From assembly GCA_002421585.1 (NCBI GenBank), contig DIKD01000006.1:1-26904 (forward strand): a DNA stretch of 26,904 nt, read 5' to 3'. A program made the position numbers and the translations under genes. The notes beneath the pieces are model-generated. The model saw only the letters and a program-made list of their open reading frames with translations. It had not been told where the DNA came from and ran no database searches. Shown one piece after another: positions 1 to 8,726 of the stretch (positions within the stretch are counted from its first letter, which is position 1; each line of letters opens with the position of its first letter). This DNA is from Dehalococcoidia bacterium UBA5627. Lineage in GTDB: Bacteria; Chloroflexota; Dehalococcoidia; Dehalococcoidales; UBA5627.

Positions 1-878
1 AGTTGCATCAACAAATACTGGAAAATCCGGATGATATTCCTGTAGAGCTGGAATCCGGTTTATGTTATCCGGCAGGGTCTTTTTTAATTCCGTCCTTGTT
101 TTTACTTGTGGGGATAAGTGACCTGAGAATTATTTATATAATATTACTGGTACCTGTATTGCTTTATGTAATATGGTTATCCCCTGCCAAATACCGGCTT
201 TTACTGTCGGCAATTATATTAATAAGCCTGGAGTTGTGGAATTCCCTGGCATCGGGGGAAACCGGTTTTTTGTTATTCCCATTTTTACTGTTGGGTTGGG
301 TGTTATTTAAAAAACACTCTCTTGTTTCAGCAATTAGTATAGGATTAGCTGTAACAGTTAAACAAGTGGCATGGTTTTTTATGCCCTTTTATCTAATTTT
401 GATATATAAAACACAGGGTTTAAAAAAGGCGGTGCAATCTTTGTTAATCGTCCTCCTGATATTTGTTGCAACTAATTTGCCTTTTATAATCAGTGGCCAA
501 TATTTATGGTATGAATCGATAATTTCACCTATGACGGACAAATTTCCATTGGGAGTGGGAATAATAACTTTGGTTACCGGTGGATTAATAAACATTCAAT
601 CCTCTTTGGTTTTTACCATAATTGAATGCCTGATATTTATTGGCGGGATTATCTGGTACTATCTCAACTGTTATCGATATCCGCAGGCGGGTCCGCTTCT
701 TGCAGTATTACCGCTGTTTTTTGCCTGGCGCAGCATATGGCCTTACTTTTTCTATTTCGATATTATCATTATCGCTTCGATAATAATTAACGAGTATGCC
801 AAACAAACGCATCATCAGTATGATTTAGCACTAAAGGGAAGGAATAAAACCGATACAGAACTTTCAACGGAAATTTAA
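1..878 (+). CDS. Polytopic membrane glycosyltransferase (GT87/DUF2029-like), C-terminal part
   Basis: The reading frame is already open at the left edge, so this is the 3' part of a longer gene. About 290 residues are visible. They are dominated by hydrophobic segments, roughly eight or nine likely membrane helices, joined by short loops such as YPAGSFL near the start and AVTVKQ near residue 120. This pattern fits the C-terminal half of polyprenol-phosphate-sugar-dependent mannosyltransferases (GT-C fold, GT87/DUF2029 type), which add sugars on the outer face of the membrane. The catalytic N-terminal loop with its Asp residues lies outside the window, so the assignment rests on topology and general resemblance only. 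A short gap separates it from plsY and a second glycosyltransferase, suggesting an envelope glycolipid operon. A TTG at base 3 is an ordinary internal Leu codon, not a credible start. Confidence 0.6.
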   Translation, partial: LHQQILENPDDIPVELESGLCYPAGSFLIPSLFLLVGISDLRIIYIILLVPVLLYVIWLSPAKYRLLLSAIILISLELWNSLASGETGFLLFPFLLLGWVLFKKHSLVSAISIGLAVTVKQVAWFFMPFYLILIYKTQGLKKAVQSLLIVLLIFVATNLPFIISGQYLWYESIISPMTDKFPLGVGIITLVTGGLINIQSSLVFTIIECLIFIGGIIWYYLNCYRYPQAGPLLAVLPLFFAWRSIWPYFFYFDIIIIASIIINEYAKQTHHQYDLALKGRNKTDTELSTEI

Positions 879-929
879 GTATTGTATAATTACTACTCTT
901 GTGATATCTTTGGGTGGGAAATATTTGAG

Positions 930-1574
930 ATGGAAATGTTATTTTCCTTTATATTAGGGGTTGCCGCTTTTTTACTTGGCGCTTGTCCTTTTTCGGTATG
1001 GATAGGTCGCAAGGCGCTTAACAAGGATATTACCAGATACGGTGACGGAAATCCGGGTTCCGCTAATGTGTTTCGTGCGGGGAATGTTACTCTGGGTATA
1101 ATAGCCCTTGTTCTGGATATTGCTAAAGGTGTTCCTTTTATATGGCTGGCATATTATGTAATGCATATGCCCTTTAGCAATCTTCTCTTTATAGGCATTT
1201 GTGCAATTCTTGGACATGCCTTTTCCCCATTTTTGAAATTCAAAGGAGGCAAAGCGATAGCGGTTACCTTTGGTGTATTGATTGCTCTTCCTCAATCTGA
1301 ATTATTGTTACTTTTTGCGATATTTACGTTATTAGGATTCTTATTCATAGAGCAAAACGCATGGATGGCAATGATGGGTCCAACCGGAAGTTCTATTTTT
1401 TTACTGCTTTATAGTGGATTCACTCTGGAATTGCTTTTTATTTTGTGCATTTTGGCACTTTTTATCTATAAGCATTTTAAAGAATTGACGGAAGCTCCTG
1501 TGTTTGGGGTAAATATTTTAAAATGGATGCGTTCTAGGGAAGATAAGACGAATATTAAGAAGCAGCAATTATAA
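930..1574 (+). CDS. plsY: Glycerol-3-phosphate acyltransferase PlsY (acyl-phosphate dependent)
   Basis: This integral membrane enzyme transfers an acyl group from acyl-phosphate to sn-glycerol-3-phosphate, the first acylation in phospholipid synthesis. The protein of about 214 residues matches the family length near 200 and has about five hydrophobic helices. Family motifs are visible: CPFSVWIGR near residue 20, the glycine-rich GDGNPGSANVFRAGN loop near residues 38-52, FKGGKAIAVTFGV near residue 105, and a degenerate third motif around KHFKELTEAPVFG close to the C-terminus. I chose the ATG at 930, downstream of a GGTGGGAA stretch. An upstream in-frame TTG at 882 would add 16 residues that do not resemble a PlsY N-terminus. 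The stop overlaps the next ATG by one base (TAATG), so translational coupling with the GT2 gene is likely. Confidence 0.9.
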   Translation: MEMLFSFILGVAAFLLGACPFSVWIGRKALNKDITRYGDGNPGSANVFRAGNVTLGIIALVLDIAKGVPFIWLAYYVMHMPFSNLLFIGICAILGHAFSPFLKFKGGKAIAVTFGVLIALPQSELLLLFAIFTLLGFLFIEQNAWMAMMGPTGSSIFLLLYSGFTLELLFILCILALFIYKHFKELTEAPVFGVNILKWMRSREDKTNIKKQQL

Positions 1575-2761
1575 TGTTTATTCAAATTGTCATAGCAGGG
1601 ATATTACTTTTAATACTGGTTAATCTTATCTTGAATTTAATATACTTAAAATCACCTTCACTTGAGAGTAAAATACCAGGGAATGCTCCGATGGTGTCCG
1701 TTCTGATTCCTGCCAGAAATGAAGAGGACAAAATAACACAATGTCTGGAAACACTACTGAAGCAGGATTACCCTGCTTATGAGATTCTGGTGCTGGATGA
1801 TGAATCCACCGATAGTACAGCCGGAATCGTTAAGCAGTTTGCCGCTAAAGATAACCGTTTGAGGCTTATTAGCGGATTACCTCTACCCGCCGGATGGTCG
1901 GGGAAAAATTATGCTTGCCATCAACTGGCAAAAGAAGCGAAGGGCGACTGGCTACTTTTCGTAGATGCCGATACTACTCATACGCTAAATATGTTAAGTG
2001 GTGTTATGTCATTGGCTCTCGAGATGAATACCTCCCTGCTCTCAGGATTTCCACGACAGATTGCAGATAGCCCGGTAATGAACATATTTACTCCGACCTG
2101 GTATTTTATATTGATGACATGGTGCCCTTTATGGTGGATTCAGCAATCGAAGAAAAATATGCCATCAATAGCTATTGGCCAGTTTATGCTGTTTTCACGG
2201 CGGGAATATTGGAGAATCGGTGGGCATGAAAGCGTTAAATCAAAAGTATTGGAAGATATATGGCTTGGTGTCGAAGTTAATAAACACGGCGGAAAACATA
2301 TCGCAGTGGATTTATCGGATGTGGTGTTTTGTAAGATGTATGATAATGTCAAGGGTATATGGAACGGATTGACGCGTTCTGTTTATGCTGTTGCCGAAAT
2401 TTCGGTTATTGCTCTTGTGGCACTGATTATTTTTGCTTTTATATGCTATTTAATACCTTTTTATTCTTTATGGCACGAATACTCGTTTACAGGCGTCGAT
2501 AAGCTGGTTGTGGCCATCATTATTTTTCAAATTGCTTCTATCTACCTGATGCGCTGGATGGCAGACCGCCGTTTTCACCAGAATTCAATTCTTTCTGTTG
2601 TATTGCATCCGGTCGGAATTATATTTCTCCTATTCGTTGTAGCTAATGCCGTTATACAAAAGCTTGCGCGTACCGGTATCAATTGGAAGGGAAGGCTGTA
2701 TACCGAAGAATCATCCGGTGATGAAAACGTTATAGAAACCGGTTCCGATAAAGCAATATGA
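1574..2761 (+). CDS. Family 2 glycosyltransferase (CrtQ/HpnB-like), membrane-anchored
   Basis: This 395-residue protein has an N-terminal membrane anchor (about residues 3-25), a cytosolic GT-A domain (about 40-260) and three or so C-terminal membrane helices. Key GT2 elements are VSVLIPARNEE near residue 42, the acidic VLDDESTD at 73-80, and the metal-binding DAD at 131-133. LEDIWLG near residue 227 probably supplies the catalytic acid. The segment GLPLPAGWSGKNYACHQLA at about 101-119 is typical of the subgroup containing diaponeurosporenoate glycosyltransferase CrtQ and the hopanoid-associated HpnB. That suggests a hydrophobic lipid acceptor, but the real substrate cannot be read from sequence. 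The start codon overlaps the plsY stop, so the two are probably one operon making membrane lipids or glycolipids. No terminator was found before the next promoter. Confidence 0.8.
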   Translation: MFIQIVIAGILLLILVNLILNLIYLKSPSLESKIPGNAPMVSVLIPARNEEDKITQCLETLLKQDYPAYEILVLDDESTDSTAGIVKQFAAKDNRLRLISGLPLPAGWSGKNYACHQLAKEAKGDWLLFVDADTTHTLNMLSGVMSLALEMNTSLLSGFPRQIADSPVMNIFTPTWYFILMTWCPLWWIQQSKKNMPSIAIGQFMLFSRREYWRIGGHESVKSKVLEDIWLGVEVNKHGGKHIAVDLSDVVFCKMYDNVKGIWNGLTRSVYAVAEISVIALVALIIFAFICYLIPFYSLWHEYSFTGVDKLVVAIIIFQIASIYLMRWMADRRFHQNSILSVVLHPVGIIFLLFVVANAVIQKLARTGINWKGRLYTEESSGDENVIETGSDKAI

Positions 2762-2817
2762 TATCCTAAATTATTATCACTAATATACTCATAATGAATA
2801 ACTCCGATGCGTTTAGC

Positions 2818-2846
2818 TTGACAGGTTATACCTGAAGTTATACGAT
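2818..2846 (+). promoter_or_regulatory. Sigma-70-type promoter of the PAS kinase-regulator operon
   Basis: TTGACA at 2818-2823, a 17-base spacer, and TACGAT at 2841-2846. The -35 is perfect and the -10 matches four of six consensus bases. Transcription would begin near 2853, giving a leader of about 70 bases before the kinase ATG. A heptamer GTTATAC occurs twice (2825-2831 and 2837-2843) between and over the promoter elements. Confidence 0.55.
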
Positions 2847-2920
2847 TAGACAGTAATTTTAATCTTATTATATTGCTTCAATTATATATTTCAAACCGGT
2901 TACATATTAAGGAGTTGTTG

Positions 2921-4855
2921 ATGCGTCAAATTCATGAAAACACCACGGATGACGTTGTGTCTTCGGAAGGAATAAACCCGGACAAAGGGAAAGCTTCATC
3001 TTCTGCAAGTCTGCAATATAGTATTATTAACGACTGGTATAAAGCAGTCCTCCAAAATGCCACGGAAGGATTCTTCCTTTCAGATTTAAATAGCAATATT
3101 TTGTATGTAAATGATGCCTATTGCAAGATGAGCGGCTATAGCAGAACGGAATTGTTATCCATGAACGCTACTGACCTTATCTTAAAAAAACCTGCAGAAG
3201 TTAAAAAATTCGAAAGCAACATTGAAAGAACTATTAGCAATGGTGAATCTTCTTTTGAAATCAAAAGCAGACGCAAAGATGGTAGCGTGATTGATCTTGC
3301 GGTTAGCTATAAGTATATGGATGTAGGTCCGGGTTTTATATTCTGTGTACACAGAGATATTACCGAACAAAAAGAGATAAATAAACAATTAATCGAATCC
3401 GAAGAAAGATATAATGCATTGGTGGCATTGGGGGGAAGGGTCGGTGAAGCCGTAGTAATAATGCAGGATATGGGGAACAACGAGGGTGTGCAAACTTTCG
3501 TAAGTGATGAATGGGTCAAAATTACCGGATACTCTATGGAAGAGTTACTGGGAATGCCGTTTTTTAACCTGCTTAAAGCCGAATATTATACTCCTTCATT
3601 GGACAGGCATCGCAGGAAATTAAAAGGTGAAACTATACCGGGACCTTTCGAAATGGAAATCATTAGAAAAGATGGGGTGGTAATCGACATCGAGTTTACC
3701 AGTGTTCATACTACTTATAAGGGCAAGCGGGCTAATGTGGCTTATATTAGGGATATCACAGAACGTAAGAGAGTAGAGAATGTCATTAAAGAATCCGAGA
3801 GTCGCTTACAAAGCGTGTTGTCTTCAATCGATGATTGGGTATATGTATTCGACAAAGAAGGGTGTTTTATTTCCTGCCATCCTGAACCGGCAAGAGATAT
3901 ATATGAACCAAAAGGCGATTTTATGGGGAAAAAGCATTCAGAGGTTATGCCGTTAAAAGTGGATAAACTATTTTGCACTGCTTTTAATAAAAATATACAA
4001 GGATTAGTGGCGGATTACGAATTTTCCAGAGATGTAAAAGGAAGGAAGAAATGGATAAACGTAAAGCTGTCACCGATGTTTATTGATGGGGAGTTTAACG
4101 GTTCTGTTGCTGTAATAAGAGATATCACACAACGCAAACAGGTTGAGCAAAAGCTTCGGGAATCGCACAAGCAATTACGTGCACTATCGGTACACCTGCA
4201 GTATATTAGGGAACAAGAGAGAAAGGATATTGCTCATAGAATTCATGAAGAGCTTGGACAGCTACTTACTGCCGTAAAAATGGATATATCATGGCTGCAA
4301 AAACAATTACTACACTGTAATGAAATCCCCGACAATAAAATGGTTGATATTCTCAAACTGATTGATATGTCTATACAAATAGTTAAAGGTGTTTCGGCGG
4401 AATTAAAGCCCGGTTTGTTGTATGAATTGGGTCTATTAGCCGCTATTGAGTGGCAAACTGAGGAATTTTTTAAGCTTACAGGAATTAAGTGCAATGTTTC
4501 TTCCATACCGGCTAAAATAGTGGTGGAACAGGAATTGGCGATTGCGCTCTTCAGTGTCTTCCAGGAGCTTATAACAAATGTATTCAAGCATGCCGAGGCT
4601 ACCTGTGTTGATATTGGATTAAGAAAACAGGGTAAAAAGATAACACTAACCGTCAATGACAACGGCAAGGGAATTACAGAAGAGCAAATCAATGCTCCGC
4701 GTTCCTTAGGATTAATCGGTATTCGCGAAAGAGTACAATATTGGGGCGGCACTGTTACTGTAATCGGTATTTCCGGCGAAGGGACACACGTAACAGTCAG
4801 TATTCCGCTTAATAAAAAGGGAGGATTAACTGCTAATGAAAGTCCTGATAACTGA
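2921..4855 (+). CDS. Soluble PAS-domain sensor histidine kinase (HisKA_3/NarX class)
   Basis: This 644-residue cytosolic kinase has no membrane segment. Three PAS domains follow one another at about residues 40-150, 163-282 and 292-405, each ending in a PAC-like RDIT(E/Q)(Q/R)K sequence. A HisKA_3 dimerisation domain comes next, with the phosphoacceptor His442 in AHRIHEELGQLL, then a C-terminal ATPase domain (about 540-640). The ATPase has the N-box ELITNVFKHAEA, the G1 box NDNGKGI and GLIGIRERV. The PAS domains presumably sense a cytosolic or redox cue, but no haem- or flavin-specific residue can be assigned by eye. ATG 2921 is preferred because AAGGAG lies six bases upstream; a TTG at 2873 is in frame but lacks such a site. 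The 3' end overlaps the response regulator gene by 20 bases, so the two form a coupled two-component pair. Confidence 0.9.
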   Translation: MRQIHENTTDDVVSSEGINPDKGKASSSASLQYSIINDWYKAVLQNATEGFFLSDLNSNILYVNDAYCKMSGYSRTELLSMNATDLILKKPAEVKKFESNIERTISNGESSFEIKSRRKDGSVIDLAVSYKYMDVGPGFIFCVHRDITEQKEINKQLIESEERYNALVALGGRVGEAVVIMQDMGNNEGVQTFVSDEWVKITGYSMEELLGMPFFNLLKAEYYTPSLDRHRRKLKGETIPGPFEMEIIRKDGVVIDIEFTSVHTTYKGKRANVAYIRDITERKRVENVIKESESRLQSVLSSIDDWVYVFDKEGCFISCHPEPARDIYEPKGDFMGKKHSEVMPLKVDKLFCTAFNKNIQGLVADYEFSRDVKGRKKWINVKLSPMFIDGEFNGSVAVIRDITQRKQVEQKLRESHKQLRALSVHLQYIREQERKDIAHRIHEELGQLLTAVKMDISWLQKQLLHCNEIPDNKMVDILKLIDMSIQIVKGVSAELKPGLLYELGLLAAIEWQTEEFFKLTGIKCNVSSIPAKIVVEQELAIALFSVFQELITNVFKHAEATCVDIGLRKQGKKITLTVNDNGKGITEEQINAPRSLGLIGIRERVQYWGGTVTVIGISGEGTHVTVSIPLNKKGGLTANESPDN

Positions 4856-5465
4856 TGACCATCCAATCGTGAGGCAGGGATTGCAGCAATTATTAAAGGA
4901 AACATTTGAAGCGATTGTTGTTGATGAAGCCGCTAACGGAACAGAGGCTTTGGGTAAAATAAAAACGGATAAATACGATATAGTGTTACTCGATATAGCT
5001 ATGCCGGGGATGAACGGACTGGAAGTTTTAAAAGAGATACAGAAATTTAATAAGACTTTGCCGGTGCTTATAATCAGCATCTATCCGGAAGACCAGTATG
5101 CATTGCGATGTCTGAAGGCGGGGGCTTCGGGGTATCTAACCAAGGACACCGCATCTGATGAACTGACACTCGCTGTTGAAAGGATACTCTCGGGTAAGAA
5201 GTACGTCAGCCCCAACCTTGCGGATAAATTAGCTCGTCATTTAAATGAGGGAACTCCCAAACTACCTCATGAATTACTGTCCGACCGCGAAGACCAAGTG
5301 ATGCGCTATATTGCTTCCGGCAAAACCGCGGCTGAAATTGCTGCCGAACTTAATTTAAGCGTTAAAACTATTAATACCTATCGAAACCGTATTATAAAGA
5401 AAATGCAGATAAAAAATAGCGCCGAACTGATACGCTATGCAGTGCAAAACCAACTGCTCAATTAG
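4836..5465 (+). CDS. NarL/FixJ-family response regulator
   Basis: This 209-residue DNA-binding response regulator is the expected partner of the overlapping histidine kinase. The receiver domain (about 1-120) has the acidic pair Asp7-Asp8, the phosphoacceptor Asp53 in VLLDIAMPGMNG, and the conserved Lys in GYLTKDT. The LuxR-type helix-turn-helix (about 143-205) contains LSDREDQVMRYIASGKTAAE and LSVKTINTYRNRIIKKM. Length and architecture are standard for NarL-type regulators. GGGAGGA within the end of the kinase gene serves as ribosome binding site. The target genes are unknown. Autoregulation is possible, because a repeated heptamer lies in the operon promoter at 2825-2843. Confidence 0.93.
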   Translation: MKVLITDDHPIVRQGLQQLLKETFEAIVVDEAANGTEALGKIKTDKYDIVLLDIAMPGMNGLEVLKEIQKFNKTLPVLIISIYPEDQYALRCLKAGASGYLTKDTASDELTLAVERILSGKKYVSPNLADKLARHLNEGTPKLPHELLSDREDQVMRYIASGKTAAEIAAELNLSVKTINTYRNRIIKKMQIKNSAELIRYAVQNQLLN

Positions 5466-5492
5466 TAGAAGGAGAAATTACGTTTTATAAAA

Positions 5493-5565
<73 letters not shown>

Positions 5566-5584
5566 GTGAAATAGATTCGTAGCT

Positions 5585-5614
5585 ATTTTATCAGTAATCG
5601 ATAGTTATTATCAA
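5585..5614 (-). promoter_or_regulatory. Probable promoter of tRNA-Lys
   Basis: On the minus strand, TTGATA (5614-5609), an 18-base spacer and TAAAAT (5590-5585). The predicted start near 5578 lies about 13 bases before the mature tRNA 5' end, a usual distance for a tRNA gene. Confidence 0.45.
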
Positions 5615-5677
5615 ATCGGTTATTATAGCTGCAAGTTTTATAAAGCATTTCTTATAAAAAGCGAGGGGGATGGCTTC

Positions 5678-7369
5678 ATGGACAATAATATAGACAAAGA
5701 TAATGAACTGGATATTGATGTAGATTCCTCGATTGATGACATCACCAACCTGAAAAACAGTATTGAAGAATTAAACCAGAAAGCGGATGAAGCCAATAGG
5801 TTGGACAGGTCCTCACGTCTATCTGCCGATGAGGCAATTAAAATTGCAATAGAAATTGTGGAACAGGCAAGAAATATCAGTAAAAGCAGTAAAAAAATAA
5901 CTGATGAGGCGCGTAAAGCTTCTATGGAAGCAATAAAAAAAGCGGAGAAGGTAACAAAAGAAGCAGAATCCAGTGCAAAGGAATATAAACAGGCATTTGA
6001 AAGGGCTATTTCTGAAGCTGAAAAAAGAGCTAAGTGGGCAAAGGAAACCGCTGAAGAAGCAATATCATCTACACATGAAATTATTGATGAAGACGATAAA
6101 ATTGTTAAAGAAGCGCGGGGCACAGTAAAGGAAGCAGTAAAAGAAGCTAATAATGCGGCAAAAAGGAATGAAAAAACAGCAAAATCAGCCGAAGAAATGT
6201 CAGAAGCAGCCATAAAGTTGGCTCAGGAAGCTATGGTTACTGCGGAAGAAACTGAAAACAAAGTAAAATTTCATGTAGATGAAGCTATGCGAGTATCAAA
6301 CGAAGCCCTTAACACCGCAGCGGAAATAAAAAAATCCAGCCGGATACTGGACCTGGAAACAATGAAGGCACTGCAGGAAGCTACCGAAAAGGCTGAGAAT
6401 GCTAAAAAAGCTGCCGAAGAAACCAATAGGTCATATCAAAAGGCTTTTCTGGAAGCGATAAAATCCGTTGAGGAAACCAACATCTGGGCTAAAACCACTA
6501 CGGATAACGCTTTATTAAATTCTAAGGAAGCAATAGAAAAATCTCAGGAAACTGCAAATAAATCGGCTGAATTATCGAAAGAAGCCATGGAGTTGTCCAA
6601 AAAAGCCATTGAGACTGTTAATGAAGTATTATTGGAGTTAGAACAGAAGTCCGTAGAAATAAAAAACAAATCGGATGAGGTTATTTTAAAGGGAGAACAG
6701 GCAAAGAAAAAAACCATGGAAGCTGCTGAATCAGCTATTGCTGAATCAGAAAAAGCGGTTGACACGATTGAGCTTATCAGTGAATCGGCAAAAATAAGAA
6801 TTGAAGAGTGGGTTAATAATTCCAAGGTTGCCATAAACAGCGCTGAAGAAAACGCTTTATCAGCACAAAAAATGGCTGCAAAGGTACAGTTGGAAGCTAA
6901 AGAGGCGATTTCCAAGGCTGAGCAGTTATGCAGGTTGTCGCAAGAGGCTGCGGATGAAGCAATTAAGGCTTCAAAAGAAGCGGCTGAAGCGTCTAAAAGG
7001 GCTGCGAGTGAAGCCGGGGAAATGTGGGTTGATGTATTTAAAGGATTACTGGGTGAAACCACACGGGCGAGTCTATATGCTAAACAGACCGTAGAACAGA
7101 CATCTGATTTTGTACAGGACCCGTCACAGGAAGTTGAATTCGAGCATTCAAAGAATAAAAGAAAAGCTGTAGAAAGTAATCGCAATATTTCTGAACCTGT
7201 TGATGATAGTGAAAAAACTGTTAATGATACCATTGATGAAATAGAGGATGTGCCTTCGGTTTCAGAGTTTTCGGAGAATAAAGCTCCGGGAAAAGAATTC
7301 CAGGAGAAAACCAAAGACAGATTGGACTCTTTAACAAAAATGCTAATGTCCGATTCCGATGAAGAATAG
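5678..7369 (+). CDS. Large Ala/Glu/Lys-rich coiled-coil protein of unknown function
   Basis: I do not recognise a named family. The 563-residue protein has an acidic N-terminus (1-30), a continuous helical, Ala/Glu/Lys/Ser-rich region from about 30 to 450, and a polar, acidic C-terminal tail (about 480-563) ending DSDEE. No signal peptide or membrane segment is seen, so it is probably cytosolic. Residues 49 to about 148 align without gaps to 199 to about 298, offset exactly 150: Tyr103/Tyr253, the AF pair at 106-107/256-257 and Trp120/Trp270 coincide. The spacing of Ala and hydrophobic residues suggests a mixture of 7- and 11-residue periods. Start ATG 5678 follows GAGGGGG by eight bases. The gene is convergent with a CetZ-like tubulin gene and shares its terminator, so a cytoskeletal or scaffolding role is possible but only inferred. 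LEA-like or partition-adaptor roles are alternatives. Confidence 0.8.
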   Translation: MDNNIDKDNELDIDVDSSIDDITNLKNSIEELNQKADEANRLDRSSRLSADEAIKIAIEIVEQARNISKSSKKITDEARKASMEAIKKAEKVTKEAESSAKEYKQAFERAISEAEKRAKWAKETAEEAISSTHEIIDEDDKIVKEARGTVKEAVKEANNAAKRNEKTAKSAEEMSEAAIKLAQEAMVTAEETENKVKFHVDEAMRVSNEALNTAAEIKKSSRILDLETMKALQEATEKAENAKKAAEETNRSYQKAFLEAIKSVEETNIWAKTTTDNALLNSKEAIEKSQETANKSAELSKEAMELSKKAIETVNEVLLELEQKSVEIKNKSDEVILKGEQAKKKTMEAAESAIAESEKAVDTIELISESAKIRIEEWVNNSKVAINSAEENALSAQKMAAKVQLEAKEAISKAEQLCRLSQEAADEAIKASKEAAEASKRAASEAGEMWVDVFKGLLGETTRASLYAKQTVEQTSDFVQDPSQEVEFEHSKNKRKAVESNRNISEPVDDSEKTVNDTIDEIEDVPSVSEFSENKAPGKEFQEKTKDRLDSLTKMLMSDSDEE

Positions 7370-7382
7370 TACTTAGGAAAAT

Positions 7383-7420
7383 ATAATGCCTTATCATTTT
7401 GATAAGGCATTATTGTTTTA
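7383..7420. terminator. Bidirectional intrinsic terminator between convergent genes
   Basis: A perfect 14-bp inverted repeat (ATAATGCCTTATCA at 7383-7396, its complement at 7400-7413) with a three-base TTT loop is followed by TGTTTT on the plus strand and an A/T-rich run on the other side. It sits midway between the stops of the coiled-coil gene and the CetZ-like gene and can serve both. Confidence 0.85.
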
Positions 7421-7438
7421 AATTATGTCAAATATCTT

Positions 7439-8611
7439 TTAGAACAGCGACGGAATATCCTTGAACGATTCTTCTATACCGCGATGGTCCCAGTCGATGC
7501 CGCCCTGCCTCTTCTTCGAGTTAGCAATGTATTCGATAGTTCTGGCAAAGTAATCCACCACTCTCTTGGAGTTAACCAGTTCGGAAAGAATCACAGTAAT
7601 ATCAATCATCCCTTTTCCTCTGGGGTAGTCACCGCTCCTGATTATTGCTTCGGTCGCCATCCCTTTAAGATCTCCGGATAATTCCTTTATCACATCCATA
7701 CTCATTGCGTCATGAGGACCCGTTGCTAAATATAAAGCTCTTCTGGCGTTGTTAGGATTGCATTTTAGAGATAAATCCCCAAGAGCTTCGGTCATTGCTT
7801 TTGTACCCTGCTCATTCTGGGCATCCTTATCTCTGAAATCGGTACTTTTGCCAAAAGGAATTCTAAAACCGGAAAGATCTTCTTTTCCATAACCTATTAC
7901 AGTCCAGCCGGATAGTGTTTGTATAATATCACCTGCATCAAGAACTTTTGAACCTATATACTTAGGCTGCGTTTCTTCACCGGCACATAACAAGTTATAA
8001 AACGGCCTGACAACCATATAATTAATTTTCGATAGATTATTTTTTAAGGAAACATTTTTCTTTATGAATCTCTGGTTATCTACTAAAAAGATAGCGTCTG
8101 CCGCAAGATATGTGGATTTAAGGCACGTTCCTACATTATAAATGGACCGACCTTCCGTAAGTTCCTCGTATTGGAAAGGAAGGACAACCATGTTATAGAC
8201 AGGTTTATCGTATCTCTCTTTAATTAAATGAGTTAACACGGATATCGCCCCGGAGCCGGTACCGCCTGCTGCAGAAGCTATTAGAAGAATAGCATCGGTT
8301 TCCGCAAATTTATCGGTGCCTCTGATGCTGTCTATTACTTTATCGCCGTCTTCGTTGGCGATATCAGCACCGACTTCATTCAGCTTACCGACCCCATGTC
8401 CGCCTGTTTTCTTGGCGCCGATAAGTATTCTATGGCGGAAGTCCGATTTAATATTAACAAGGCCGCTCAGGTCAGCTACATCTGTATTAACGGCAATAAC
8501 ATTGGTCAGTATATTTAAACCGCGCTGCGTATGCGCGACTTTACCCAAACGTGCGAACTCATCGGCAATTCTGCCTCCGCATTGTCCGCATCCTATAACA
8601 AGCAATTTCAT
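7439..8611 (-). CDS. CetZ/FtsZ-like tubulin-superfamily GTPase
   Basis: A 390-residue protein of the tubulin/FtsZ superfamily, closer in motif pattern to CetZ-type proteins than to division FtsZ. The N-terminal nucleotide loop is LLVIGCGQCGGRIADEF (3-19). IAVNTDVADLSGL follows at 39-51, then GHGVGKLNEVGADIA at 71-85, a CetZ-like segment. The T4 GTP-phosphate loop is AAGGTGSGA at 114-122, and VDN near 177-179 fits the base-contact region. The T7 region LDAGD (224-228) keeps acidic residues for GTP hydrolysis but lacks the usual Asn. There is no FtsZ-type C-terminal FtsA/ZipA-binding peptide. It therefore probably polymerises in the cytosol, with a role in shape or intracellular organisation that is unproven. 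Start ATG 8611 has GGGGGGA just upstream. It is downstream of a lipoprotein gene and convergent with the coiled-coil gene. Confidence 0.85.
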   Translation of the reverse strand: MKLLVIGCGQCGGRIADEFARLGKVAHTQRGLNILTNVIAVNTDVADLSGLVNIKSDFRHRILIGAKKTGGHGVGKLNEVGADIANEDGDKVIDSIRGTDKFAETDAILLIASAAGGTGSGAISVLTHLIKERYDKPVYNMVVLPFQYEELTEGRSIYNVGTCLKSTYLAADAIFLVDNQRFIKKNVSLKNNLSKINYMVVRPFYNLLCAGEETQPKYIGSKVLDAGDIIQTLSGWTVIGYGKEDLSGFRIPFGKSTDFRDKDAQNEQGTKAMTEALGDLSLKCNPNNARRALYLATGPHDAMSMDVIKELSGDLKGMATEAIIRSGDYPRGKGMIDITVILSELVNSKRVVDYFARTIEYIANSKKRQGGIDWDHRGIEESFKDIPSLF

Positions 8612-8628
8612 ATTGTCCCCCCTGTTGC

Positions 8629-8644
8629 TCAGGAAGCATCCTGA
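8629..8644 (-). promoter_or_regulatory. Perfect inverted repeat in the CetZ-like gene leader
   Basis: TCAGGA-TGCT-TCCTGA, a perfect 6-bp inverted repeat with a 4-base loop, lies about 17 bases upstream of the start codon and next to the ribosome binding site. It could be a small leader hairpin or an operator. Function is not determined. Confidence 0.35.
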
Positions 8645-8726
8645 TTAAACACCTTTATAGTTTATCATAAATAAGTTAACTAACCAACAAATTAATAAAT
8701 AAATTGTATATAAATAACACCGGTTG

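Noticed and set aside
4243..4905. 220-codon minus-strand frame over the histidine kinase
   Set aside because: The plus-strand kinase has clear PAS, HisKA and ATPase motifs; the antisense product shows no recognisable pattern.
5638..6213. Long open frame on the minus strand opposite the coiled-coil gene, with a Ser/Ala-rich product
   Set aside because: It is the complement of Ala/Glu/Lys codons in the real gene, is low in complexity, lacks a ribosome binding site and has no family likeness.
6544..7410. 288-codon open frame on the minus strand over the end of the coiled-coil gene
   Set aside because: Same compositional shadow. It also runs across the terminator hairpin and starts inside the intergenic gap without support.
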